Positions 42,470 through 63,700 of a DNA stretch of 64,000 nt are shown here, one piece after another. A program made the translations under genes and the position numbers. Every line of letters begins with the position of its first letter. Positions within the stretch are counted from its first letter, which is position 1. The notes beneath the pieces were generated by a model. It was not told where the DNA came from and ran no database searches. It worked only from the letters and a program-made list of their open reading frames with translations. Source of the DNA: Cheilinus undulatus (Eukaryota; Chordata; Actinopteri; Labriformes; Labridae); NCBI RefSeq assembly GCF_018320785.1, contig NC_054884.1, positions 18,725,667 to 18,789,666 on the forward strand. The letters run 5' to 3'.

Positions 42470-42570
42470 ATTTGCCTTAACAGAGTCCTCCAATATCCCA
42501 GCATTCCCTTCCTCTCTGTTTCCCTGGACTGAACCATCTGAAAGAATAAAGAGGGGGGTGATCACGCTGA
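42470..42570 (+). other. 3' UTR exon and poly-A signal of the CX9C gene
   Basis: Exon 2 has a donor (AAAT|GTAAGT, exon end 41104) 20 bases past the stop codon. A matching acceptor (GAATTGCAG) ends at 42469. The following sequence has no frame and carries AATAAA at 42545-42550. A transcript end near 42570 is inferred. Confidence 0.6.
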
Positions 42571-42799
42571 TATTCTGAGACTGTACACCTCTTTGTGTCA
42601 GAACCTATTTCTTACATTACAGACTATAACTGGTTATCAATGAACTGTAGCCTAATGCTTTATTGCAGAAAATACAATACATTTGGTTACAATGGCATAC
42701 AATGGTTTTCTTTCCTTATCACGTCAGAATTTTCTTTTTGTGTTGTCATATTCTAACATAATGGCTGGTGGTGTTGAAAATGATCATTTCAGTTCTGCA

Positions 42800-43330
42800 T
42801 CATGCAGAGGTAGCTCCTAATTGATGCAGTTGGAGCTGCTTGTATATTTTCTCCCTGCAGCTAGATCTAACGTGAATACTCAGAAATAACCCGTGTCCCC
42901 TCCAAACAGGGCTGCTCTTAGCGCATTTCAATAGTAGTCTATTTTGAATGCGCGCAGTTTTTGGTCTTCGCGGTAGCACTGGACACACGTGACGCTACTT
43001 AACCAATCAACTCTCGTGTTATGACTTCGCTCACGCGTCAACCCAGAAATAGTTAGAACATTTTTTTTTTGCTCCTCTCTTTCTTGGGTTCAATATTGAC
43101 TTCCTAAGTCCTTTCCCGTCCACTTCCCTAACACCGGTGGAAATGTCACAGAGTCAAGGAAAGGTGGGAGGAAAAGTGTAGGAAAAGAGAACCGTGGTGA
43201 TAAGGGAATCTAGTGCACGTCCCTCAGGCGGATGTTACGGATATGACATGTATTTACCTTATAAAAACTACAATTTAATGTTGATGGACTACAAAAACGC
43301 ATCTATCGCTTGACGCGTACACAGTGTTAG
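42800..43330. other. CpG-containing intergenic patch, function unknown
   Basis: Compared with the AT-rich surroundings, this stretch has many CpGs and promoter-like words, including CACGTG-like CACACGTGACG near 42983, CCAAT at 43001-43005, and ACGCGTCAAC near 43032. No exon could be tied to it. It could be an unassigned promoter/enhancer or part of a mobile element. Confidence 0.3.
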
Positions 43331-43855
43331 TGAAGCTGGTGAAACGTGAAAACCTTGGAGATAAACATAAGCTCATCAAGGCTTTTGTAGCCTAGTATCT
43401 CTCCAGGATAAGGAACTGTGACTGTGAACACAACAGCTGAAAGGTTTAATTGCTTTTAATTTGAACTTACTTCATAGTCAATAAATCAATAATATTTAAG
43501 TCCTTATATTTTGTGACAGTATTGATTAGATCGTTTGTTTTATTCTCTACTTAATTCTATTTTAAATTCCGTCTTGTTTCTAAGCTGTTAGCCTAATTGT
43601 TTCGGTTTACTCTGGCTCTGTCTTTCTTTCAGCTTGTTGCCTTATGTCCTTTTTTGTACTTGCATCCAGTCATTTGGACATGTTTCTGTACTAGCATCCT
43701 AACTTTGTATACAAACTAAGTTTGTGCCAGTAAACCAGACCTTTTTGCTGTGAGAGTGGAGACTGGAGGCTGTGGTTGGATGAGGCCAGTGCTGTAGGGA
43801 CTATAATCTAAAGCTATACATGGGTAACATATCTATGTAGCTTCCACAGGTGTTA

Positions 43856-44200
43856 TGTGATCTTAGCTATAGCTACATTAGCCACTTAGCTCCATTATCT
43901 ATAGCTAAATTAGCTTTAGCAATGTGAGCTCAAGCATTGCATAGCTTAAGCTAACTTAGCTACGTAGATGATGTAGACTTGTTGCTTATGTAGCTGCTTT
44001 GTGAGCTTAGCTTTAGCTACATAAGCTACTTAGCTGCGTTAACTATAGCTTAATTAGCTTTAGCAATGTGAGCTTTAGCATACATCGCTTAAACTAACTT
44101 AGCTACATAGATGATGTCAACTCGTTGCTTACGAAGCTTATGTAGATGCTTTGTGAGCTTAGCTTTAGCTACATAAACTATGTTGCTCTAATATCTATGT
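43856..44200. repeat. Tandem repeat of about 144-152 bases rich in AGCTA
   Basis: Units start near 43856, 44000 and 44152, each with TGTGA(G/T)CTTAGCT, later TTAGCTTTAGCAATGTGAGCT and TAGATGATGT. The third unit is partial. Internally each unit is made of AGCT-rich words that form many small palindromes. Confidence 0.75.
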
Positions 44201-46689
44201 ATCTTACACACTTAATGGAACTAAGTCAGCTACATTCGCTGCGTTAGAACATTTTGATAGAGGATGGGCTTTTTTCTGTGAGCAGACTGTTTACTTGGCT
44301 TTATTAAATGTTTGTAATTAGGTTTCAAGGGTCAGTCTTTTAGCTTTAAACATTTGAAATTCTAAGTGTTACATTAACCCTTACCCTAACCCTAAACAAA
44401 AGTTTAATCCAATTTTATTTTGAAGATTTAGCATGTATGTTGTCTCAGATGAACGGTCTGTGAGAGTGGCCATCAGAGATTTACAGCCACACTGTCTTGG
44501 GCCCCTTGGACTACAGTTCCCCCCCGCAGTATGCTTTACAGCCCTGACGGTGCCCCATTTTATCTCTGTTTAATCCTCACATTAGTACCTGTTCTCAGCA
44601 TTTTAATTCCACTTTTCTGCTCTGATCTGCACTGAGGAGACTGGAATGGACATGAGAAGGAAGTTTCAGTAGCACTACATGGAAAAAGGTGTTCAGAATA
44701 ACCTCCTTATAAGCTCCTGGTGCTGCCAGAGACAAAAATCACATGAAGGAAAAATTGCATTCTAATTATAAGAGAAACTGAAGGTATACGGTATCGCTGC
44801 AGGTTTATGATAAGAGGCAAACTTCATTCTGTCCCCAAAACCTCAAAGCTGCAGATAGAGAAGTTTTGTCCTACTTTTCCTCCCCTAATGACTCATTTGT
44901 TGCCTCTCTTCTTTGTGTCAAGTGTTTGGGGAACCAAACAAATCCTTATTTTGAATGTTTTCAACTTTTTTGTTGTCCTTCACCAGGAGAGATAGACTGT
45001 ATTGATTATCTGCTGCAGGTTGTATCATTCTGATTAATGCCTACTTATGTGAAAGGACCACGTCTGTCCTATTGGATCGAACCAGAAAACAGTGGGATGA
45101 GTATCACTCCCGTTCTATTTCTGCTCCGTGTTTGGAGACAAATCCTTCTGGCTGCGTGCAAATCAGCCAACTAGGCGCAGATGAAGATGGGCTTTGGGGA
45201 ATTATCCGCCCACACACAACATTTCAAATTGAGATTTTAGAGATTTTTTAAGGCACTTTACAGATGATACATTCAAATGTCCTACTTTAAAAATAAAACG
45301 ATCATCCCTGCAGTTAAATCATCAGCCAGCACTTTTCTTTCCAGTTTCCTCTCCAGATGAGGAGGTGTGATAGGTCACCCAGGAGGTGTGCCCATCAAAT
45401 TAAAAAAAAAATTGTAGTGTGAGGCTCTGTGTCTGTGCTGCTGTTGAGGGATTATGCTATAAACTTTTCCAAAAGTGTCTTATTAACAACAAAAAGTCTG
45501 TGACGTGTTGCTTCCTGGGCTATCATTTTGTGGTAGTGAAAGAATTGTATAGAACAGCACACGTTCCTGCTCTTCCTGTGCCTACAAAGACAGTATTCTG
45601 TTGCTAAGCAACAAAATACCATTGATTAAGTCAATTATAGCGTAGAAGAGGAGCTGGGGTGGAGGATGGTTGCCAAAAGCAGTTTGCAGAGGGAGCAGCA
45701 AAGCACAATCAGGCTAGCGTAGTTTAAATATAGCAGCATGAGTGTAACTAGCCAATGGCGTGCTAGAGCAAATCAGCTGGCTGCAAGCTAAAGAGGGCTT
45801 GTGTGAGATTAACTGATCTCTTTTATATTGTGGCACTTGACTCTGTAGCTTGCCTGAACTATCACTACATGCTCGATTAATGGAGCAATATTGATATACA
45901 CAGCAATTCAAAGCAATTTACAGCCAGAAACAAGGTATTTAAAACATTAAGAGCATCAAAAGGCATGAACATTAGTTAAAATAACTACTTACAATTAATT
46001 AAATACTAAATTTGATAATGGCCACTTGCAAGGTAGAGCATTAGTTTAATTAGGAGAGGCTTCAACACATATGAAAAATGATTTATTTTACACATTTTGA
46101 TGAAAGAGAAATATGCAATATCTTTGGCGGTTAGACACCATCAGGATGACTTCATGCACTTAAAGGTGTAGTGATGCTGACAGCAGGAATAGGATACCCC
46201 AGGGGGTCTAGACACTGATGGTGGTGTTGATGATGTATGCAGGATCAGATGAGGAGTAGGTTTATTTAGAAGCTGGACCGAGACACTTATGGGGCAGCTT
46301 GGAGGAGGAGACAGGGGTATGCAGGACAAGATGAGCAGAAGACCTATGAGGATCTGGACTAGATGCTGTTGAACTGAATGGAGGTGGCTGGGGTGGAGGA
46401 AGGTTGCGGTGTCCACACTGAAACAGCAGGGGATTTGAAATATAAAACAGATTTGAAATATGACAGGTGAATAACAACTGGTCAAACAATGTTGTGGCTG
46501 AAATGCAGGAAGAGAGAAAGAACAGAGGAAGGGAGAGGTAAGAGCAGATGGTGACAAATGAATGAGTATGAAATAGTCTTCCTGCTTAAACTTCCGCTGA
46601 ACTCCATATCTATTAAAAAATAGATATTTAATTAAAATACTTACTAAGAAGAAGCTAAGATGAGTTTGAATTTGTGAGAATGCATCAGT

Positions 46690-46990
46690 AAATAAACTGT
46701 TATCTGTTTCAAAAGAGCTTACAGATGTAGAAAGCCTCAGGCTCTCTGGTAGTTTGTTCCACAGATAATGAGCGCAGAAACAACAAGCTGCTAGGATTTT
46801 TTAAATCTCTTCTTAGGCTCACAGGAGGCCAGTGTAAAGATCTGAAGACTGGTGTTGTATGTTCGACTTTGTTGGTGTTGGAGAGGACTAACTCTGGCTG
46901 CAGTGTTCTGGGTGAGCTGCAGCTGTCTGAAGGATTTTTTTAGTCAGACCTATGAAAACACCATTACAATAATCTAGCATGCTAAAAAAA
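46690..46990. repeat. Interspersed repeat fragment, class unresolved
   Basis: Contains TCTGGTAGTTTGTTCCACAG and ACACCATTACAATAATCTAG, words I recognise as belonging to an abundant fish dispersed repeat. No coding potential was seen. Assignment to a class is not possible by eye. Confidence 0.45.
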
Positions 46991-47129
46991 ACATGAACAA
47001 GTTGTGATCTTTGGACAAAAATTATTTGATCCTTACTACAATTTCAAGATGGCTTATTTTGTAACTGTCTTTCTGCAGCAGCATGATTAGCAATAGGATA
47101 CAGTAGAATAAGATATGATACATTACAAG

Positions 47130-47465
47130 GTTGCATGGTGGAGCAGTGGTTTGTGCTGTCAACTCACAGCAAGACGGTTTCTGGTTTGAAGCTCCATCTT
47201 AAAGGGTTTGTCTGTGTGGAGATTGCATGTTCTCTTCTGCCTGGCTCTCTCCAGGTACTCCAGCTTCCCCCCACAGTCTAGCATGCCAGTTAGGCTAATT
47301 GGTGACTCTACTGACTGTAGATGTGAGTAGGAGAGTGACTAGTTGGTTGTCTCTGCATGTCAGCCCTGTGATTGGCAGCCAGTCCAGGGTGCACCCCACT
47401 TTGTCCCCAGTGGCAGTTGTGATCAGCTCCAGCCACCCTGACACCCCCAATAAAATAAGAAGTGT
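47130..47465 (+). mobile_element. tRNA-headed SINE copy (V-SINE-like)
   Basis: The head GGTTGCATGGTGGAGCAGTGG resembles a tRNA A-box region. It is followed by TGTGTGGAGATTGCATGTTC, TTAGGCTAATTGGTGACTCT and CAGCCAGTCCAGGGTGCACC. Related copies lie at 56215-56583 (plus) and 57845-58120 (minus). The SINE class name is tentative. Confidence 0.7.
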
Positions 47466-47559
47466 AGATAATGAGCGGATGATGCAATACAACTACAACT
47501 ATGATCTGATTACAATCCAAAAAGATACAATACAATGTGATGATATGTAAGATATTATT

Positions 47560-47900
47560 GTTTATGAGAGGAAACGCGCCAAGTACCAGGAACTGGTGGA
47601 GGAGTGCAGGGGCAGGGGCTGGAGGATGTTAAACGAGCTCATAGAAGTTGGCTGCAGAGGCTTTGCGGAACGGTCTCTCTGCAAAGTCCTCGGCTGACTG
47701 GGCGTCACAGGGGCGGCCAAGAAGAGGGCCATCAAATCCACTACAGAAGCTGCAGAGAGAGCCACGAGGTGGCTGTGGGTTAATAGGGCTGATCTGTGGG
47801 TTGCCATTGGGACGCAAGTTAGGGTCTGATCACCCCCGGCTGGGTCGCCTGGGCGAGGGTGTCTGTTGCAAGACCCGAAACACCCCTTGACCCCAGGATA
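47560..47900 (+). pseudogene. C-terminal fragment of a LINE reverse-transcriptase ORF
   Basis: The plus strand can be read as KRAKYQELVEECRGRGWRM, then VGCRGFAERSLCKVL, then, after a stop, GVTGAAKKRAIKSTTEAAER and ATRWLWV. This is the conserved tail of a family of fish non-LTR retrotransposon polyproteins. The in-frame stop and missing upstream part show a dead, 5'-truncated copy. Confidence 0.7.
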
Positions 47901-48002
47901 CAACACTGATGATGTGTCCCAATGGATCCAGGAGGTGTTTCATAAAGAGTTGTACACAGGGAGATACAGCTTAATATGATATGATACAACACAAAACAAT
48001 AA

Positions 48003-48304
48003 GTTGGTGGTTCCCAACCGTTATCCTTTAAGCCCCCATTTCTTAAGAAAAGTGGAGGACCCCAGGAACCCACACACATAAGTGATATATTTTTGTTAAA
48101 AATTAACTTGATTTTATATACTGTTTTCATTGTTAAAACACACATAGAGTGGGCCTATAGGCATTACTTTCCACCAAAGACCTTCGTATAAGCTTTTAAT
48201 TCAGCGAGTTATTAGAATTTTCCAATCCAGTATAGTCAGCCTCTGAGCAGATAAAGCCCGGATCCCTCCAAAGATCTTTGGTGGACCCCAGGTGGGGAAC
48301 CAGT
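48003..48304. mobile_element. Short hAT-like MITE
   Basis: The left end GTTGGTGGTTCCCAACC and right end GGTGGGGAACCAGTG are imperfect inverted ends of the GGTTCCC type. No coding capacity. Target-site duplication not clear. Confidence 0.5.
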
Positions 48305-48722
48305 GATACACTACCCATGATAATAATAATATCATGATACAGGTTTTAGCAGTAATTAATACATTTCTAGAAATACATAATACATCTCAATAACTGATTA
48401 ACACAAGAATATAAAATACCCCTAAAAAGTCAAACCATAATGTTGAGTCGCTGCAGTTTAGTGCCAGGTTGGCTTCTTGTTTTGCTTCATCCTTACACTT
48501 ATTTTACTGATGTCCTGTTTTCTTCTTTTTGAATACTGCTGTGAACTCGGGCCAATTCCCTGCTGTTTACATTACTCTCATTCATGTCACCATGAGCAAT
48601 CATGGGGAGGGTTGTAGTCTAGTAGGGAGATTTATATCACATGAGCCAGATGATGGTTATAAATTGTTTTGTTGTATCAAAATTTGTTCTGCCCCTTTGT
48701 AAATACATGGCATGGTGTAAAG

Positions 48723-50065
48723 CAGGGGTGCCCAGACTTTGCCAAGAACTCCTCCACATGGCATTAGCCTAGGCTCCAAATTGAAAAAAAAAATGTTTAG
48801 TTTCTTGCAAAAACATTAAGATGGCTGATACCAGAAGATCTAATCTACAACTTTCTGACAATTCCTTATTCTAATTTTAATATTTTTAATATTAAAAATA
48901 TTTAATATTCATTTTGTTAAATGAATTCCTTTGCAAACAGCTTTTTATCATGTATGTCTTACTGATGGTTAAGACAGACTTTGTTATTTACTCGTTACAT
49001 TTAAAGACCCTGTAAAGTGAAATCCAAAGTTTTTGTCTTAACACACTAAATATGTTGGAATATGGTCACTGTAAATGTGTGAAAACACTGAGATCTACAT
49101 GTGACTGATCATTGGATAGAGACCTTTAGAAAGTTTTTCACCTCTTCCTGGTTTGGTTTAATTTGGATGGAACGACCCCACCCCTCTAACACTACAATGT
49201 AACATCACATAGCAGTTCATCTCAGTACAGTCTGTTGTTAGCTGATGTCACTGCCTTAATTGAAAGTGAACAGTCAGTTAAATGCTGTTTTTTGTTCATT
49301 GTGAGGTAAATTTGTCAAATCTATCAGCCACAGTGGTCTATGGGTCACTTTAAGTATAATAACTGAGATTTGAGCCAGAAAACAGACTTTGTCTCTTCTT
49401 CTAAGGTCAACAAAAGGTCAAGGGACTTAGATATCTTTTTTGTGACTGAAATTTGACCTGGGGGTTCATAACACAGTCACCTATTATACAACAAACCTAA
49501 ATATGGATCATTTTTCACTTTACAGGGTCTTTAATATATGGTTTGTTGTGTGTTATAATTTATACTGAAAGACTGGCATAAAAAAAGGAAAGTCTGATGA
49601 AGAGCTACTCTGCTGGAAACGTCACGTTGGTGCAATAAATAATTATATTTTTGGAGCCCTGCAGTGTACAAGACGTCTTTCTGTTCTCTGTTAGTCTCCT
49701 TTTCAGCTCAGCGCCTGCCCACCTAGGTTTGGATGTGCGTGTAGACTTTTTTCTTACTATAAAAAAATGAAACCCATATTTCAAAAGGCATTGATTATAA
49801 AATCTATTTTTTTTTTTATACAAAGAATCTTATTAGTGTTTTTCTTTGTTAAAATTTTTGTTCCATTCACGTATCCTCAAAGTCCTCCCAGTGCCTCCTG
49901 GACATCCCCTTGGGCATTGGTTCAGGTTTTTTTGTTTGGCTTTAAAAGATAAAAACAATTTTAAAAATGATGTATCAATTTTTTTCATATTGGTCCTGGG
50001 GGGCCTCAGCTCTTCATACATATGAGTAGTGGGGGCGCAGTGGAAAAAAAAGTTGGGCACCACTG
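48723..50065. mobile_element. Larger hAT-like non-autonomous element carrying a nested MITE
   Basis: The left end CAGGGGTGCCCAGACTTTG and right end AAGTTGGGCACCACTG are inverted ends of the CAGGGGTGCCCA hAT type. The interior lacks a transposase frame. A separate 534-base MITE at 49001-49534 sits inside, so it inserted later. I could not find a matching 8-base duplication, so the borders are provisional. Confidence 0.5.
49001..49534. mobile_element. MITE with perfect 22-bp inverted ends bounded by TTAA
   Basis: The left end TTAAAGACCCTGTAAAGTGA and the right end TCACTTTACAGGGTCTTTAA are perfect inverted copies (22 bases including one more base pair on each inner side than shown). The outermost TTAA at each border could be a piggyBac-type target duplication. 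The interior has no frame. A diverged relative is at 58118-58712. Confidence 0.85.
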
Positions 50066-50239
50066 CTCCAGGGGTCAGGACTCCACTTTGAACAACACAG
50101 CTGTAAAGGATGGTTTAAAGGTACTTTTATTAAATGAAAAAACTAAACTATATCAATATCTCCTGTATATTGTCTTACAAAGAATATTTATTGCAATAAT
50201 GACATGTTTAAATTTTTATATGAAAAAGTAAAGATGATT

Positions 50240-50679
50240 CTTAGTGCTGTCAACATTTGGTTAATTAATCGCAGGAGTGAAAAAATCCGATGAATGCTGG
50301 TTGATTGCACTCTAATGCCACCACACAACCAGCTAAAGTAGCTTTGTAACTTTGTAACAGAATACAAATTCTATGTGCTCTTAATTTTTTTAGGTTTATG
50401 GATAAAATCCATATTCTACAGATTAACATCATCCTAGATGGACTAGTAGGTGAACAATCTGTTCTTGGTCTCAGCTTCCACTTTTTCAAAAACTAGTAAA
50501 AGTTTTAAAGCCATTCAGAAAATTGTCTTTGATGATTATTTTGTTACTATTATGATTAAATCTACCAGTAATCCAGTGAGCAATCTTTCTCAAATGATCA
50601 ACAGATGTGAATAATTGTGATTAATTGATTCTAAAGCACATAAGTAATTAGACTAGTTTTAACTGGCTGACAGCCCTAA
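50240..50679. mobile_element. hAT-like MITE (AGTGCTGTCAACA...TGACAGCCCTAA)
   Basis: The ends AGTGCTGTCAACATTTGG and AACTGGCTGACAGCCCTAA are imperfect inverted ends. Next to them lie GGTTAATTAATCGCAG and GTGATTAATTGATT, typical of abundant vertebrate hAT MITEs. No coding sequence. Confidence 0.6.
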
Positions 50680-50785
50680 TGATTTTCTAAAACTATTTAT
50701 AACTTTATAAATATAAACTATAACTGTGTAATATGTTTTGTTCAAATACTGTAGTACATCTATCTGAGTAGCATTATTTTGTAAA

Positions 50786-50900
50786 TTAAAGCACCAGTGA
50801 GGAACTGTTGGTGTTTGTCAACTTTGGCGCCCCTGTGTGGACAACTCCAAACACCTACATTTTTGCCAGTACCTGTGCATGTGTAAGTACCGTTTTTAAC
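50786..50900 (+). repeat. MITE terminal sequence (TTAAAGCACCAGTGAGGAAC)
   Basis: Same family as the ends at 38763 and 40979. The sequence then reads TGTTGGTGTTTGTCAACTTT and a GCGCCCCTGTGTGGA block. The far end of this copy was not found. Confidence 0.5.
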
Positions 50901-51319
50901 ATCAAGAATCTTTGACGTGGAAGATGTTCAAAGACATGTCTCTTTGACACATATACCACACCTACCCTGTGGCAGCAGTTTCTGCCAAACATTACTTTAA
51001 AGAAATAATCGACTTTATTATCATGTTCTTGTGGGCTCTCATTGCATTAATAGTAGATTCAGTCTGTTTCATGACAAACTAAAATCTCCTTCCAAGAAGA
51101 GTAGTTTAACTTTAACTATTAGATGAGTGTATGTCAGAACATGGCACTGTCTTTATAGTCATGTTGTATTTTTATTAATGCGTTGCTGTGTTTCCAGAGG
51201 CAAAAAAATCCAATTGCATAGTAGAAATGCTTCACCTCAAAATTTTGCACCTCTTAAAAAAACAAACAAATAAACTGCACCTGTGGGACACCAATAATTT
51301 AAGGGCCGGATCTCAGCCT

Positions 51320-52100
51320 TAGCATCCCCTCTCGCGCCGTGTCCCATTCCGCTGCCTCCGGCGATGTTTACAAATGTCTGCTGTCACAGCAGCGTTAACA
51401 GTGATGGAGGTGTCCGCAGCAGATCACAGCGGGGCCCACAGTGTGTCCGGGACTGAGGTGAATGCAGAGATAAGCTTATTTTGAGGAAGATGATCGGGAG
51501 GAGGTGGTGGAGGAGGGCGGGGGAGGAGAGGACAGAGGATGGGGAGAGAGTGGGACCCGGATGCTGATGCGAGTGAGACGAAGGAAGGAAGAGGAGAGAG
51601 AAAATATCGATTTACGGCAAGAAAACCGAAGGGAGTATAATACAGGGGGCCTTTACCCTGCGTGAACTATAATCAGAAGTGAGGAGGGGAATAAGGCAGT
51701 CGATATTAGTGCGGGTTAATCTGCGGGCATCTCTCTGTGTGTTTTTTACCTGAGTATCCGCCGGTGAGGGAGGAGGACACGCCAAAGGAGAGAGGAGAAG
51801 ATGCTGTGATCCGCTACTTGCAGCAGGGATGTAGAGAGGGAGCGACGGGGAGAGGCAGGGAGGGGGAGGACTACGCTCCGCTAAAGGATGGTTGTTTTGC
51901 GAGGAAATATTGCGAGAATGCGGCGGCTGTGTGATAAATTTTACCGTTTGGCGATGTCCGGAAACTTCAGGAGCTGTCGGTTTTTTTGACAGGCGGCACG
52001 AGCGCGACGGCCGTTGGTCAAGGCGTTGAAGCTAAAGCTAGCCTCGCTGCTGTGTGGGAGAGCGGCGGCGAGGCTAAAATAGCATGTTGTTGCACCTGTA
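51320..52100 (+). promoter_or_regulatory. brsk1: GC-rich promoter / 5' UTR region of the BRSK gene
   Basis: The region is rich in CpG (for example CTCGCGCCGTG, GGCACGAGCGCGACGGCCG, GAGCGGCGGCGAGG) in contrast to the flanks, and lies 0.7-1.4 kb upstream of the BRSK start codon. A purine-rich G-run stretch at 51488-51545 has quadruplex potential. Start site and 5' UTR splicing are not resolved. Confidence 0.55.
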
Positions 52101-52757
52101 AAATAGGCCTGAAAGAGAGAAATAAATAGATTTTATTTTCATTGCTAACATCTACTTGACATATTAGATGTTTGGCTGGTATACTCGACCGGCTAATAAT
52201 AAATATTTTCCCAGTAGACGTGAATAAACTTGTTTATTCAAGGCTAATATATAAAACGTCAACGTTCCTATGCGATAATTTTCTTATTAACCGTCATATA
52301 CAGTTATCGTCGTGCAAGTTCAAATAAGCTAATGTACAGATGCGAGGGTTACCCACCTTGCAATGTTTATCTTTATAGTCAGTATTAACGCATAAAACAG
52401 CCTAATAATTTACTGTCATTTTAGTTTTCCGCTTTTATCTATCAATAGTGAGCTTTTTTGTTAAATAACAACGTTATACATGTTTAATGTGCTTCAGAAG
52501 AAATACCAAGCCATGTTTGTTAGCCAGGTTTAAGCGAAGAATGTCCATTCATCATCCAGATGTTTTATATTCTTTACATGTTCACCCCTAACACCAGAGT
52601 AGCAGTGTTATCACTGAAAACAAAGTAGTCCCTTATCTATGTTCAACACCATCCTGTAAGCCACAGTAACTATAAGCTGTAAAATATCACAGTTATTGCA
52701 ATAAAATCGTGCAGTAGAAGTAGTAGTAGTAGTGTATTAGCCTCCAGTAAGAGCAGT

Positions 52758-62451
<9,694 letters not shown>

Positions 62452-62738
62452 GTGAGAGTTGTCTGTAATGTGGGCGTTACTTTGTGTTTTTCGATGCACC
62501 AGGATCTGCACAGGTATGGATCAACATAACAAAAATTGTTGAAACGGTTCCTGTTTAAGTACACAGTGCCGTAGATGTTTTCAGTCACACATCAGCCATT
62601 TTTCTCTGATATCAAGCTCAGAGTGGGTTTCAAGAAGTCAAATCAGCAACCAAAAAAGGATGCACCAGTTTCTTAGATGACCATTGTTACCAGCCAGTAT
62701 CAGCCTGGCTCATTAGCCAGTGTTAGTAACTGATGTTT

Positions 62739-62879
62739 TTTTTTGGATAGAGAAGGACAGTGGATAGACCCAGAAACAGGGATGAGAGCATGGGGGAGAG
62801 ACATGCAGCAAAGAGCCTCAGGCCGGATTCATATGCATACGTGGCGTGTGCCTTAACCACTCAACTACCGGCGCGCCCC
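62739..62879 (-). mobile_element. tRNA-derived SINE with perfect 14-bp target-site duplication
   Basis: On the minus strand the head GGGCGCGCCGGTAGTTGAG gives an A-box-like TAGTTGAGTGG, then a degraded B-box, and ends in a poly-A tail (poly-T on plus). AGTAACTGATGTTT occurs at 62725-62738 and again at 62880-62893, a perfect duplication indicating a fairly recent insertion. Relative of 7398-7562. Intronic in brsk1. Confidence 0.85.
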
Positions 62880-63469
62880 AGTAACTGATGTTTATATGTT
62901 TAATTTATTATTGTTGGAAAATTAGTGTATGTAACTACTGATTCCTAAAAACATTTTTTACTGGGCACCCGTGGGATAAACTGGTGTTTTTCTGTTCAGA
63001 TCAGGAAGAAAATGTCTGTTGTTTGAGAAACTTCTCTCTGGGAAAAATCAACGACATGCATTTAGTAACACGTGTTCCTGGGAAATTTCAAGAGGAGGGA
63101 GAGACAACTTTTCAAATACATCCAGTAACAAAGCTCATTTGAAAAAGAGACTCACAAAGAAACCATGAAAAAAAATTAAAGCTGTCATCAGCTTAACTCT
63201 TAGTCTTTTTGTTGACTTGTGCACATGATAATTCCTGCTCTTTAGGTGAACCCAGGCCTGCCCACAGATTTCGCTTGGCCCCTGACAAACCCAGAGAATG
63301 GGCCCTTCCCAGTTGTGATTATTTCAATAGTATCCTAGTATAGTATGCATGTAGTAGCACTGGTGCTAGCACACACTCTGGCTAACGGTATTTCATTTTG
63401 GAGCTGAAAATGTGTCAAACTATAACTGGGTTCTGATATTGAATTTATTTATTTGTGCCACTCTTTAAC

Positions 63470-63700
63470 CAAATTTCCTGCCCATTTTTGCCAATATTTG
63501 TAATTTTTTCTTCAATTTTGCTCACTTTTCCCCATTTTGGCCTCTTGTTATCCATCTTTAACACTACTCCATTTCTGCCACTTTTAACCCATTCTGCTAC
63601 TTTTAAAGACCTTTTTCACCACCTTCTCCGTCCATTTTTGCCACTTTATAAACGCTTTCCTCCTCTTTTCTGCCCTTTTTGCCACTTTTAATCCATCTTC
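63470..63700 (-). repeat. Degenerate short-unit repeat (TTTTGCCACTTTTAACCCAT-like)
   Basis: About ten copies of a unit near 20-22 bases, such as TTTTGCCACTTTTAATCCAT. It is the reverse complement of the unit at 40600-40810, so the two arrays belong to one dispersed family. Confidence 0.55.

Noticed and set aside
44378-44397. Telomere-like CCCTAACCCTAAAC
   Set aside because: Only about two units, degenerate, within ordinary intergenic sequence; not a telomeric array.
46141-46557. 138-aa minus-strand open frame
   Set aside because: Ser/Pro/His-rich with no recognisable motif, no splice context and no conserved block; treated as chance.
51737-51934. 65-aa open frame in the GC-rich region before the BRSK gene
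   Set aside because: Composition-driven; it lies in the expected 5' UTR/promoter and shows no domain.
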